A stretch of DNA of 25,227 nucleotides from Gymnopilus junonius (taxonomy: Eukaryota; Basidiomycota; Agaricomycetes; Agaricales; Galerinaceae), in assembly GCA_015501075.1 (NCBI GenBank), contig JADNYJ010000459.1:1-25227 (forward strand), in the 5' to 3' direction. Of this stretch, positions 1 through 10,200 are shown piece by piece; position 1 is the first letter of the stretch, and the number at the start of each line of letters is the position of its first letter. The position numbers and the translations under genes are program-made. The notes under the pieces are model-generated. The model saw nothing but the letters and a program-made list of their open reading frames with translations. It ran no database searches and had not been told where the DNA came from.

Positions 1-942
1 CATTCACTAAAAGATGTGGCAACAATCACGAACTCAGTACAACCGAGACTGATATCATGAGAGTTCAGGACGACATCCAGTCCAAGAAAATGGATCACGG
101 TTGTCTAACTCGACTCTCACCAGGCGCTCCTCAAATTAGTTCGCTTCCCAAGACGCAGCGTCCGTTGCGAGTCCTGTCGATATCCACAAGTTTACAGACA
201 GGATGTGTCAGAATGTGTCCAACATCAACCGAAACTCTTTCATGTCCACAGAGACGTGCGTTGGTGAAGTATACGAACAGGAAGCGGACGCAGTATAAGA
301 AGATGAGGTAAATCTATGAGGCACTCGTTGATTCGCTATATGATAAGCGAATAGCCGACGATCCCCAGAGAAAATATTGACCGCATTCAACTATAGATTC
401 TGAACAAAGGACCTATGAAACACGACATAGACTACAGGGCTATGTGAAGCTTGTAAGGACCGCAACCATAAACACAAAAAAAGTTTACACACCCCCGAAA
501 TTCTCGACCCCAGCTACCAAAAATCGCAACCGAGAATGTGAAAAGGAAGAGAAAAAAGTAGACCGCCATCAGATATTTAGAGCCCGTCCCTTTGTTATAT
601 AACAAGGTAAATGGTGCCGAACGGACGATGTCAACGTCGCCAGCAACCTCCGAAGAGACGCGGCAGACTCAACTCGCTGCACCAAAGGCTATCATCATGA
701 GCGGTATTGATTGTGGAAGAATCGAGGAGAAAAGTTGGGCTGGGAAGAAAATTTATATCGACCAACAAAAACTCACGGTCACGAGACTCACAATGATCAA
801 AAGCTCGTGGTGCGACTTTCGAATATTATTATTATCCGCCCCTTATTCAGAAGAATTAAACTTGTTGCTTCAGATAAGTACCTACTATGCTCCCTTACAC
901 AAAGCAATATAATTGGGAGTAATATAAATGAAATAAACGCTG
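1..942. other. No supportable gene; 5' end of window
   Basis: This stretch carries only short open frames on both strands, the longest 106 codons at 592-912. None has a recognisable domain, and I could not build a convincing spliced gene across them. The 3' end of the kinase-like pseudogene abuts it at 943, so part of it is probably that locus's downstream flank. The left part could hold a fragment of a gene running off the window edge, but nothing in it supports a name. Confidence 0.5.
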
Positions 943-2272
943 TTAGTCGGCAGGTATTGGCATAGCAGGTGTACGACGGATAATGGACCTGAATTTCCTG
1001 AGCCAATGTGGGATACAGTGTTCCAAAGCGATAAAGATGTTATCTTTGCGTTGCGGAACTCGAGAACGAAGTTTAAAGAAGCTGAGGCCTTGAACAAGAT
1101 CGTCAAATCGACGAACTACTTCGTCCATTGTAGGTCGCATCCTCTTGAACCATTTCATCTATAAGTGGTCTCATGAATTCGAAGCCTGGCCTGCCTCGAA
1201 CCCTCCGGAACAACGCGTGACGCTAAAAGACAGTCAGCATCACCTTTATATTAAAGTTCAGGAACACGAACATCCAAAAAGTATTGGCGAACCAGGTTTC
1301 CAACATAGTAAACATCAGTCGGGAAAGGATTCTGGGCTTCGTAGTTGGACTTAAACTCTGGCACTGTCTTATCGCCACCTAGAATAGGCAGTTCAAGGGG
1401 TATTCCATCATTTAGATTATAGCGCCTTGATAATCCATAGTCAGTTATATAGTACTTTACAGGTCTTTGGGTCCTTGTGAAAATGCTTCGCGCGTCGTTT
1501 TATATCGGGGGTGCGGTTATCCAGCACGAAATGGTATCCATGAGGAAAAAATATTGTGTCCGTCAAACATAAAATTTTGTGCACATAGGTCCCTGGATTG
1601 GTTGAGTATTGTACAGAAATCAAGAGTGGACGAAACGAACCTATGCGCGATGTGGTGCTCGTGCATGAACTGAAGACCCTGAAAACAAGAATAAGCTTCA
1701 TCAGCAACGTACAAGGGAACTTCGCACCTCAAAAAGTTGCCTGAAACACTCTACCACCTCTCCAACTGTATCAAAACGCGGAGAATCGTATGACCGAAGA
1801 AGAGGCATAACAAGGATGACAAAGTTGAGGTCGGTGGTGGGTGAAGAGCCTCAAAGATCGGTACGCAGTGGTTGTGTGGATCAGAAAGCAAGGGTTCAGA
1901 ACCAAGGTACCTCGCTATTTCTTCCTCGTATGGATGCAACGACCTTTTAACCTTTTTGAGGCCCACCCTCACGCCATCGCCGACTCTGACAGCATCAAGG
2001 ACTGAACCATGCTGAGAGGCAGTGTTACCTTACACAAATTGCTTAAATGAAAAATCACTCACAATGATTGGTTGCCCGTCCTCGCATGAAAGCGAGAATT
2101 TCTTTGATTTCTTCCAGGAAGGAATCCAGCCTTTTCTATAACGAGGACGAAGTTGGTAACCGCACTCCAAAAGCCATGGTTGAAGATCTCGCCAGAAAAC
2201 TTCAGCTGATGTCAACTCGCCCTCCCCGGGTTCAACACTCGTCCTCTCAGCGGTGTCGGCGGTTGTATACAT
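943..2272 (-). pseudogene. Kinase-like protein of agaric type, frame-broken pseudogene
   Basis: This is a eukaryotic protein kinase-like sequence of a family common in Agaricomycetes (family recalled, not searched). The N-terminal extension (EVFWRDLQPWLLECGY, then CEDGQPII) precedes the glycine-rich segment and lysine region (GSVLDAV, VGLKKVKRS). The catalytic loop HRDLCAQN is rebuilt across an intron. The DFG position reads DYG (ITDYGLSRRY), and the C-lobe ends RPTMDEVVRRFDDLVQGLSF. Introns fit at 2012-2062 and 1679-1727, with another splitting the HRD arginine. The frame breaks at four places: about 1833-1843, an A-run on the plus strand at 1546-1551, about 1468-1475, and about 1133-1143. 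At the last, roughly ten bases of the expected segment before RPTMDEVV also seem to be missing. Catalytic motifs survive, so decay would be recent; sequence error could explain some breaks but not all four easily. The start at 2272 is the first ATG of the open first exon. Confidence 0.75.
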
Positions 2273-2841
2273 GCAGAACGGCGTTCAACGCAAGTAATGG
2301 TACGACCGACAAGGTTCATTGTTCGTTTTCTGTTTGCACTTATTTCCATGAGGCATTTGACATGCTAGGTCTAAAAAAAGAATGTCTCCTTCTCCTCCTT
2401 TCGGATGAAAGACGCCATCACTTCACTCGGAAAATGCAAGGTAGGTAGGTAGTAAGTGATAAGGATTTTCCTTCCTTGTTCCAGGTTTGGAAGGTATGTT
2501 ATTGTTCCGACAGGGGAATCACCTGTGGGAATTCTACGACATTTAACAGCAATAGCGCTTTGTCTTTCAAACGCCGTTAGCATCCAATGTCATTCATGCC
2601 GTACAAGTGCTACTGAATAACAAAGCGTCTCCTAGGTGGAATGTATGGAAGTCCTCTATGGCAAAACTCAATTCCTCTCGCTCAGCACAAAATCTCACTG
2701 TGTTACGTTCTGTGTCGTAATTTCGTCTCCCGCCGAGTAGCTGAAAAAGACATAAATACTGCCCCCTTCACTTTCGTAATTCAGCCTTGTTTTGCTTTCG
2801 ATTTACTTCCACTTCGACTTCAATTTTTTTCATCCTCAGAT
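2273..2841. other. Upstream flank of the kinase locus; no gene seen
   Basis: A plus-strand open frame (2068-2448) overlaps the kinase first exon antisense and has no domain character. A minus-strand frame at 2371-2583 is also featureless. The stretch probably holds the promoter of the kinase locus, but I see no clear TATA box or other motif. Confidence 0.4.
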
Positions 2842-3487
2842 ATGGCGGAGCTGGCCGCTGCCCCTATCGTTATTGCCGGCATTTCTGGTATCGTCGCCGT
2901 GGGTCGGCGAATGAAGAAAAAATTTGACCCATTGAAAGCGTTTGCTAAGGAGGACAGACGGATATCAGTCGCTTTAAAAGCTATGGAAGAGCACGCAGAC
3001 AGGATGACTTAAATGCAGTTTTTCAGCTCCACAAACAGTACAAATTTCTTTGTCTCCCCCAAGTTTCACGCTGTCTGACGTGATGGGCATTCAGGTCAAC
3101 GATGATTAGACGGGAACTGGAAATTTCCGAAATGGGTATCTTTCGCAAACTGCAAAACATCAGAAGAATTGCTGGGTACCTTAAAAAAATGGAAACACAT
3201 GCGCTGGTGCGATCCTAGCTATCTCTTATTAAGGTGGTTCGCTGACAGCCGAAATCTGCAATTACAGAGCGCGTCGACATCTGCAGCAATAAAGAAGTTG
3301 CACTGTGATACGAACCATACCGGCATCCCGAGAAATAGCTATGGGAAGTGTAGTATCTGCTTTGGCGTTACTGAAGGTACGGTTACACTTACAAATCTTT
3401 TGGGCTACAACAATGACATACGCCATGAGCAGAAACGAAAAGGATTCCTTGGAAAGAGGTCGAACAAACCCAATCGGTTATAGGTGA
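2842..3487 (+). other. Unassigned possible gene fragment
   Basis: From an ATG at 2842 the frame encodes a hydrophobic glycine/alanine-rich segment (APIVIAGISGIVAVG). A basic stretch (RRMKKKF) and a charged amphipathic region follow, to a stop at 3010-3012. Further right come two more protein-like open patches. One (3101-3214) starts MIRRELEISEMGIF and contains LQNIRRIAGYLKKME. The other (3305-3487) contains AMGSVVSALALLK and MSRNEKDSLERGR. Together they could be exons of one small helical or membrane-associated protein. I could not find splice sites that join them in frame, and I recognise no family. The alternatives are a decayed gene or chance open frames. Confidence 0.25.
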
Positions 3488-4096
3488 GTCACTGGTCAAC
3501 CTTAAGTTGGGAATTTCCAGTCTAAGCGTGTCGTAGAATTTTGGGTTACACACCAAAAGGCAAAAAAATAAACGAAGAAGAACTACCGACGCTGGGGAAC
3601 ATTGATCTAGGAACTTTGGCATTTCCAGATTTTAGTCTTTACGACTGATATAGATAATCCAAAATTTTATTTGCATCAACATTGTTCTCCAGATCCGCTA
3701 GACTTTCTCTGTTTATGATTGGTTCATGCAGTCCTCCAGAGCTAATAATTCGAGATTACAAATGTGATCCACAATCAGCTTGAAGCAATGACTCGGAAAC
3801 GGTCAACTGCCTTTAACCAAGTCGCATATTGCCATAAAGAAGAAAGGCTCCGGTGTACTTTATCGTTGTTCAACATGACAGACGCAAATATTAAACACTG
3901 GTATATGTAAGTCGCAGGCAATCTGAACTTGGCCCTCTATGTCCTCACTCACACCTTGACAGTTCCCACGTTCAAGCTGTACCGTACCATCAATGAGCCC
4001 GTGATTTTCGTTTGTTGACGCGGTGTAGCAACCTTGTTCAGTTAATGATGTGACTCGTCTCCGCCACTCTCATCGATATCGCTCTGACAGTTGAGA
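3488..4096. other. Intergenic, upstream of the alpha/beta hydrolase
   Basis: No supportable coding exon lies here. Minus-strand open frames (for example 3389-3622) are cysteine- and leucine-rich without a domain. The stretch presumably contains the hydrolase promoter and 5' UTR; no clear TATA element was identified. Confidence 0.4.
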
Positions 4097-5461
4097 ATGA
4101 CTACTCTGAATGTTGAGAGATACGCCCTCACCACGCAGACTTATGGTGTTCCCCTTATATGTCCTATGAAACGATATACCAGAGCGTCCAGTAAGGCGGT
4201 GGATCCCCAAGAGCCCGGTATCATTCTCTTACTCGGACATGGTGCTGGATTCTGTACGCCAGTTTCTCCATTACCTAGAATTCCTTGTCTTACTGACTGG
4301 CGGATTACGCTTGTTAGTTAAGGAGACGTGGGAGCCCACAGTCGAAGACCTTTTCAGGTTAGACGAGAAAAGGCTTATACGGGAGGCTTGGGGACTTGAT
4401 TGTCAAAATCATGGAGAAGCTTGCACTGTCAACGAGGACATCTTTTCCCGCAAACCTGACATCTTGAGTGAGCTAGCAATTCAGATTGCAATCAGGATTC
4501 ATTTGATCTTATCCTTTACCAGCCATCTGGGACTATGCTGACGCTTTCGCTACTCTGTACAAGTCTGGTATTCTCGGCCCTCTCAACCCGAAGATTCATC
4601 CAGTCGTCTTGTGTGGTCATTCAGCCGGCGCTGTTGGAGTGTAAGCCTTTCATTCAAAGTGAGTTCGATCGATGATTCGACCCGTTAGACAGCACTTTGT
4701 CAACTTCCTATTTCAACCCGCCATCTCGGATTCCTTTTTCGAGAATTATTCTTGTTGATCCACCTATTTGGGGCAAGGAGAGAGACGGCCAAGATTCAGA
4801 GATATATAAGATGGTGGAAGTCATGACACCCGTCAGAAAAGATATTTGGAAGAGCGTTGAAGACGCCTCTAAGTGGTTGAAGTCCCGCGTGCCATGGGGG
4901 TCATGGGATGAGAGAGTTTTTGATGCATACGTTGTGAGTTTCAAGCCGTTCTTCAGCCCAGATAAATATAAATATGTCAAATGCTACAGAAATATGGACT
5001 CCGTTCTCTTCCAACTGCCTATTACCCTGACAAAACAGGTACCACTTTGACGACACATAGATTAGCGGAGAATATTGCCTTCACAGGCAAAGGATTCTCA
5101 TACGATGCTCTCAACCGTCTCAACCAAATTTGTACACATGTTCCTGTCCATCTGATATTCGGCGACAATGCAGATATGTTGTGAGCACTCAAAAGCAGCG
5201 CTCTCTTGTTGACTAGCTAATGGTGGACTTAGTGAGCGGCCTACTCAGGAGTCGATCATAAATCCTCAGGAGGGCCGTGTCTTTGCCTCTGTTACACGTT
5301 TGGAGGATGTTGGTCACCTAGTGGGTTTTCCTTTGGTAACTGCTGTCTGCTGGTTGCTAACAATGTCTGGAAAGGTCGTTCAAGAAGCCCCGACCAAACT
5401 TGCTTCTGCAATCTTTGATATCCTTAAAACTACAGGCCAAACTCTCCCGAGTAAACTTTAG
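4097..5461 (+). CDS. Alpha/beta hydrolase with C-terminal SKL (peroxisomal lipase/esterase-like)
   Basis: This is a complete seven-exon gene encoding about 343 residues. Exons are 4097-4253, 4318-4467, 4523-4640, 4693-4933, 4990-5180, 5233-5320 and 5375-5461. The coding sum is 1032 nt, and the introns of 50-64 nt all have GT...AG ends. The alpha/beta hydrolase fold is shown by an oxyanion-hole HGAGF (residues 48-52), a nucleophile elbow GHSAG with Ser136, an acid in FGDNADMF (Asp281 or Asp284) and a late histidine in VGHL (His314), giving a full Ser-Asp-His triad. The last three residues are SKL, the classical type-1 peroxisomal targeting signal. Domain and tag resemble fungal Lpx1-type peroxisomal hydrolases (family knowledge), so the likely role is hydrolysis of an acyl ester or lipid in peroxisomes. 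The substrate is unknown. A TTG six bases upstream is open, but ATG at 4097 is the natural start. Confidence 0.9.
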
Positions 5462-6785
5462 ACCTCCATGTGGAGGCCCGATTATTTGTACCTTGCTCTG
5501 AAACAGATAGAAATTCATGGCCACATTAGCTTGATGTGATGCTCACGCTATGACTGAACTATAAACTATCTATACTTCAACGCTCGCCAGCGATTTAAAT
5601 TTACTATCTGCGGATCACTCTTCGACAATTTATTCCATCAACATTAACTCAAAAGTGTTGACCTTCATAATGTCCCTCTGGCATGGCTTATTAGAAGATT
5701 GACTGGAGAATGACATTCACTGTATGAGTTCCCCAGAGTTACTTACACATAGGTTCGCTCTTTCTACAATGGCGATAAATGCCGATGTCAACCTTCTTCG
5801 TATGACTTTCTGTTTCCTATAAGGCTTTGCTTTTCTGGTCTTGTGAGTTGTGAGAAAGCTCTCGACAGTTTCCAGTGTTAACCCTGGGTCGTTATGTCAG
5901 TTGAGTGATTTCGAGGAATCTTCCTTCCTGCTCTGCGTTCTGATCTTGCTTTCCAGCTCTATCACATCTATCATAGAACTAAATATGACTTGCGATAAGA
6001 GCGCTGAACCACGATATTTCAATATGGGACATCATGAATGTTAGATGATATAGTCTCACTTTCAAAAGGAAAACTCTCGAGGGTTTGACGAGCTTGGAAC
6101 TCATTCTGCGTAAGTGTCACGGTGCAGGTACCGCCGTGATACCCACTTGCAATGTTATATATATATCGTATTTCAATTGGATCACTCATAGCCAATCAAG
6201 CCCCTTCCCGCCGAGATGTTGGTCCATCTTTATTACGCCTTGCATATTATTCCGGTAGCGGAAAGTCCGTTTCCAGAAGCATTTTTTTAGAGGCCCCAAT
6301 TGGCGGAGCGTTTCAAACTGCGTCTGCGAAAAAGCAGAGCTTCAATACAGAGAAAATGTGTCGAATGCCTAGCTATTGCCATCTGCGGCATCTCGAAGTT
6401 TGCGATATTTATTAGATTGTCGATGCAATCGCCGTTCACTACCGGTCCTCAGATCATTGACTTCATATTTTGCGCCATCGAAGTTGCATTGGAACATTGA
6501 AAGGGTCAGTGAATACAGTGTCACAAGATTACGGGGTATCCAAGAAGATTTCGGTAGGCTACATGTATAGGCCGCGTAGAATTATAGAGTGGCATGAAGC
6601 AGAGTATTAGGAGTGTACAGTATACTACGCACAGCAAGATGCATGAGGACGGGAATGAACCTCAAGAAGATACAATTTACGACAAGAAGCAGGCCAGAGA
6701 TATGAATAAATATGTACAAGAAATATTTAAATGCAGAAGAGCGTAGCGAATGGCTGAACCAACGCAAGCGTACAGTCAACGTCAT
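5462..6785. other. Intergenic between convergent hydrolase and zinc-finger genes
   Basis: About 1.3 kb lies between two convergent genes, so it should hold both 3' UTRs. Short open frames at 5850-6044, 6152-6415 and 6300-6500 show no domain character, and neither strand gives a spliced product I recognise. I see no tRNA-like box pair, tandem repeat or transposon end. Confidence 0.45.
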
Positions 6786-8531
6786 TCACCACCCTCTTTC
6801 TCGTTCGCTGGAATTTCCAAATGCAGGCCTGAGCGTCGTGGACACCCGCGAATCGGCCAATGAGCGCATGTAGGGGGAAGAAGCATTATATTTGTACCCC
6901 ACCTGCGCACTCATCCGACTAGCGTGGTTAGGCGTGCTTTGTGGGTGTGGCGGTGGCGGAGAAGGTGATGTGGAAGGTGAAGGCGATGACGAGTGGAAGC
7001 TAGAGCCAGGCGTGATTGGACGCTGAGTATGACCAGAGTAGGTGTACCCGTCCTCCGCGCTATGCCGATATGTGGCTTCTTCTTTTGTCGCCTGAGCAGA
7101 AGGATGTGTATGACCAGGACTATACAATCCATATGGGTGACCTTTACGCGAACTCGGGGCGACAGCTACGCGAGCGAGAGATCGCGTCAGGCTTGCGGTC
7201 CGATATCGAAGAGATGATGAATCGGGCTCGTAGTCGACAATTTCGTCTTCATTCTTCTTCGAATAAATATGTGACCGCGGTGCAGGGTATTTCTCATCTA
7301 CGTCCGATTCAGAGCCTGAGCTAGAGTCTTCGTCGCTTACGGATAAATGGGAAATAGGCGGAGAGCGGACCAATGTACCGGAGTGGTGCTGGGGATGATG
7401 AGAGTCCTGCTGGGTGCGGTAAATTACAGAATTGTCATAGTTTTGGATGGAGGATTGTGAGGGGTATCCGTAATGGTAGTCGGTCCGATATGGGCCGTAC
7501 CCAGGTGGATATGAAGAAGATGTAGGACTTGCGGAAGGGTTGTTGGCAGATGTGGGTGAAGGAATCTGTGGCGCACTGATGCGGCGCCTCTTCCGACGTC
7601 TGTCACTGGGATGGGGATTAACTGCACCTGGGTTGCTCGAGTTTTGGGAGCGAGAGAAGCCGGGTGTGGTATGATTACGGTAGTGTCGCCTCATGTTAGA
7701 ATTTACATTGAACTCGCGACCACAGTTAGGCCACGGGCATCGAAACGCTAAAGGTATATATTACTGAATATCGGATGACGTGAAAATGAATTATAAGGTT
7801 TACTCACGTGTGGCTCCTGTATGAGTGTTTACGTGTATCCTCAAACTGCTTGGTCGATTAAATCGCTTGAAACACGTTGGGCAGACATGCTTTTTGCCGT
7901 TAGAAATATCGTTGTCTTCAGCGGCGCTTAAAGCTCCATCCTCGTCCTCTTCGTTCGTATTTGCTCCTCGCCCACTGGCGCTGGTAGTTTGAAAGGAACC
8001 ATGAACAGAACGTGCTTGTTCATATTGATGTGCCCCTGAGTCTGAAGAATGGTTCACATAATAGTGACGCTGTTTCGAGGAAGTAGGCAATGATAAGGGA
8101 AATGAATTGACCGCAGCGTACGGATCAATACCCGTTGAGGCACGACTTCGGGGGAGGAGGCGGGATATAACCCATTCGAAGCAGACGACGACACACGAGG
8201 GGGTAATGCCCCTCGTGCATGCCTAACACCTTTGTCTTCATTGCTAGTAGGTGGGACATGAAAAGCAGGTGGGGTCCCGGCAGTTGCAACAGTCTCGCGC
8301 CCAACCTGTTGTGTGTTTGATCTGGTGGGTGGCCTAACTGATGTGATATGTTGCGAAGAAGTTGATGTGGGAGAAGAACGAGGAACGTTGAAACCATAGG
8401 TGCTCTCTACCGGGTTTGGCGGCGAGAATCCTTCGACGGGGTGTGATTCATGAGTACGCTGATGGACGTGCGAATGCGTTGGTGCCGCATCTGTGTGGGT
8501 GGATGCTTGATGGGAGCATGGGCTGCGGCAT
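6786..8531 (-). CDS. C2H2 zinc-finger transcription factor (two fingers), N-terminal frame breaks
   Basis: This is a nuclear DNA-binding regulator with two consecutive C2H2 fingers. Finger 1 is CPTC...HVNTH (CX2C-X12-HX3H) and finger 2 is CPWPNC...HYRNH (CX4C-X12-HX3H). They are joined by the linker TGATPFR, which an intron at 7748-7807 interrupts. A basic nuclear-localisation-like stretch RRRKRRR follows the fingers. The rest is low-complexity Ser/Pro/His-rich sequence with an acidic run (NEEDEDGALSAAEDND) before finger 1, typical of fungal activators. The 3' exon is open to the stop at 6786-6788 and ends NSSERERGW. I chose the start ATG at 8531 (MPQPMLPSS) because it is the first ATG about 76 bases below a TATA box. 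From there the frame needs one extra base near 8490-8497 and another at the G-run 8150-8154 to stay open into the finger exon. These are either two sequence errors or a damaged gene. The DNA-binding half (6786-8090) is intact. Confidence 0.8.
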
Positions 8532-8606
8532 CCACACTGCGACTCGGGGATCGATACGCGGTGCCGGAGCTGGGGATGATGAACACCAGGTGACTAAAGC
8601 GCCAAG

Positions 8607-8614
8607 AATTTATA
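8607..8614 (-). promoter_or_regulatory. TATA box of the zinc-finger gene
   Basis: The minus strand reads TATAAATT here, about 76 bases upstream of the proposed ATG at 8531. Both spacing and orientation suit a core promoter for the C2H2 gene. It supports placing the gene's 5' end near here rather than further upstream. Confidence 0.5.
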
Positions 8615-10200
8615 GCTCAGCGTCATTCGGCAGACGACGGCGGCAGATAAAAAATAAAATACACACATCGGGATATGGGAACCCGCGTTGAAAACGGGCA
8701 TTGTCAATGTCATATGCTTGAATGTCTTTGCGCATTAAATGGTCTACCGGTGAAACAGGCGGTTAGTATACCCTTGGGTTTTCACATTATGCAGGACGCA
8801 CCGGGAAACATTTCATGGATGCTGGGCAGAGACACTGTTGTGGAGGTTGGTGATCTCAAAGTGGACGGGGAAGACATGGTAGACATGGTGATTCTGATTA
8901 GTAGCAGCTGGAAAGGAAGAAACGGCAGAGGGCTGGGTGCTTTAAGCAGCTGTCAGGCGAAGACTTTTATATGGTTCGCGGAGCAGCAGCAGGCGGAGAC
9001 ACAGCAATCGATCGGTTCAGGGTTTAAAGGCCGAAAAGCTAAAGAAAGATGAAAAGTGTGAAGTAGGCGCTAATTGTGGATGGTGATTCAGAATGTGTTC
9101 GGATAGAATCCGAGATAAAAGAAGGGATAGAGATAACCTGGTCCAGATTCGAAGTTGAAATGGAGGGACGTATGAGGCGGTAGTTAAGACGGGAAGGGAA
9201 TTGCACGCCCGTTGTTTGTCCTCCTTTTAAGGGATTGACGCGAAGAGAGCAGTGTTCCTGATGAAAGGGTCATGAGCGATGCCGCTCAACCCGAGGCCTA
9301 AAAAAGAAGGGACGAAAGGGATTGGCGTTTGCATTCTGCATTAGTCAACCACGCAACCCTGATTATACTGAAAAACTCCTTTTGACGTGTTATCCACCGA
9401 TCTGCGGCTCAATGGTTCAATCGCCAAATCCTCATATTGCTTAACCACGATGCAAATCCGAGGAAAGCGTATAATCCATCCGATGTGGCTCTAACGCAAT
9501 AACTCTGTATGTAACTTTATCAGGTTCTTAACTTTTCCAATGAATAAATCGAGTAAATAGCCGGAAAGGCCTAAGGTGCTGTATCCGAATTTGAATTATG
9601 CCCTGGCCGACTGGATCTGTGTCACGTCAGCACCATGATGGGGATCTGCGGTATCCTTTTCCCCATATCCACCAGTTGAGACCGAAATATCCCGTCCTAT
9701 CATTAAGGCATTAAGGAAACTCCGCACTGACATGGTTAACTAAACCAAGCTTCATAGATGATCCTGAATGGTGATGGTCCATAGAAAAGCCACAGTTAGT
9801 AACCATATTATCTCTCTTCGACTTACTGAGAAATAAGGACAAAAAGACTGTGCAACTTCGAAGCGATTCTTATCCAGATCCGCACTACCATATTAATTTC
9901 TGATCTACCCTCAAAATGCCGTAGACACGATGACTTCCCACGTGTCGGCCAGGGAGGATCTGCATTACACCTTCCGCTTTCGAGGAGAATGGAATCAATC
10001 AATAAGCCCCTGGTGCAGCTGGGCCATGCCTCCTCTGCGGAGCGACACCGCCTTCTCTTGGCCCTTGGGTCATCACCGTGTAGATCGTTGAGGTAACTTG
10101 CAGTAGAAAACAAACTGCAGTACGTTTGTGAAACTTCGGTGATCATCATCAGTCCCAATCTCCGACCAACGGCCTGACTAATTAGTATAATTAAATAATT
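8615..10200. other. Gene-poor interval, first part
   Basis: I see no supportable gene. A plus-strand open frame runs through 8675-9052 and a minus-strand one through 9823-10158; the latter includes a basic patch (RAKRRRCR). Neither shows a domain, a hydrophobic pattern or splice sites that extend it. The left part is probably the upstream regulatory region of the zinc-finger gene. Confidence 0.4.

Noticed and set aside
6993..7324. Two overlapping plus-strand open frames opposite the zinc-finger gene's last exon
   Set aside because: They are antisense shadows of the low-complexity Ser/Pro-rich coding exon on the minus strand, with no domain of their own.
8416..9052. Plus-strand open frames of 91 and 125 codons
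   Set aside because: The first overlaps the zinc-finger 5' coding sequence antisense. Neither has domain features or supported splice extensions.
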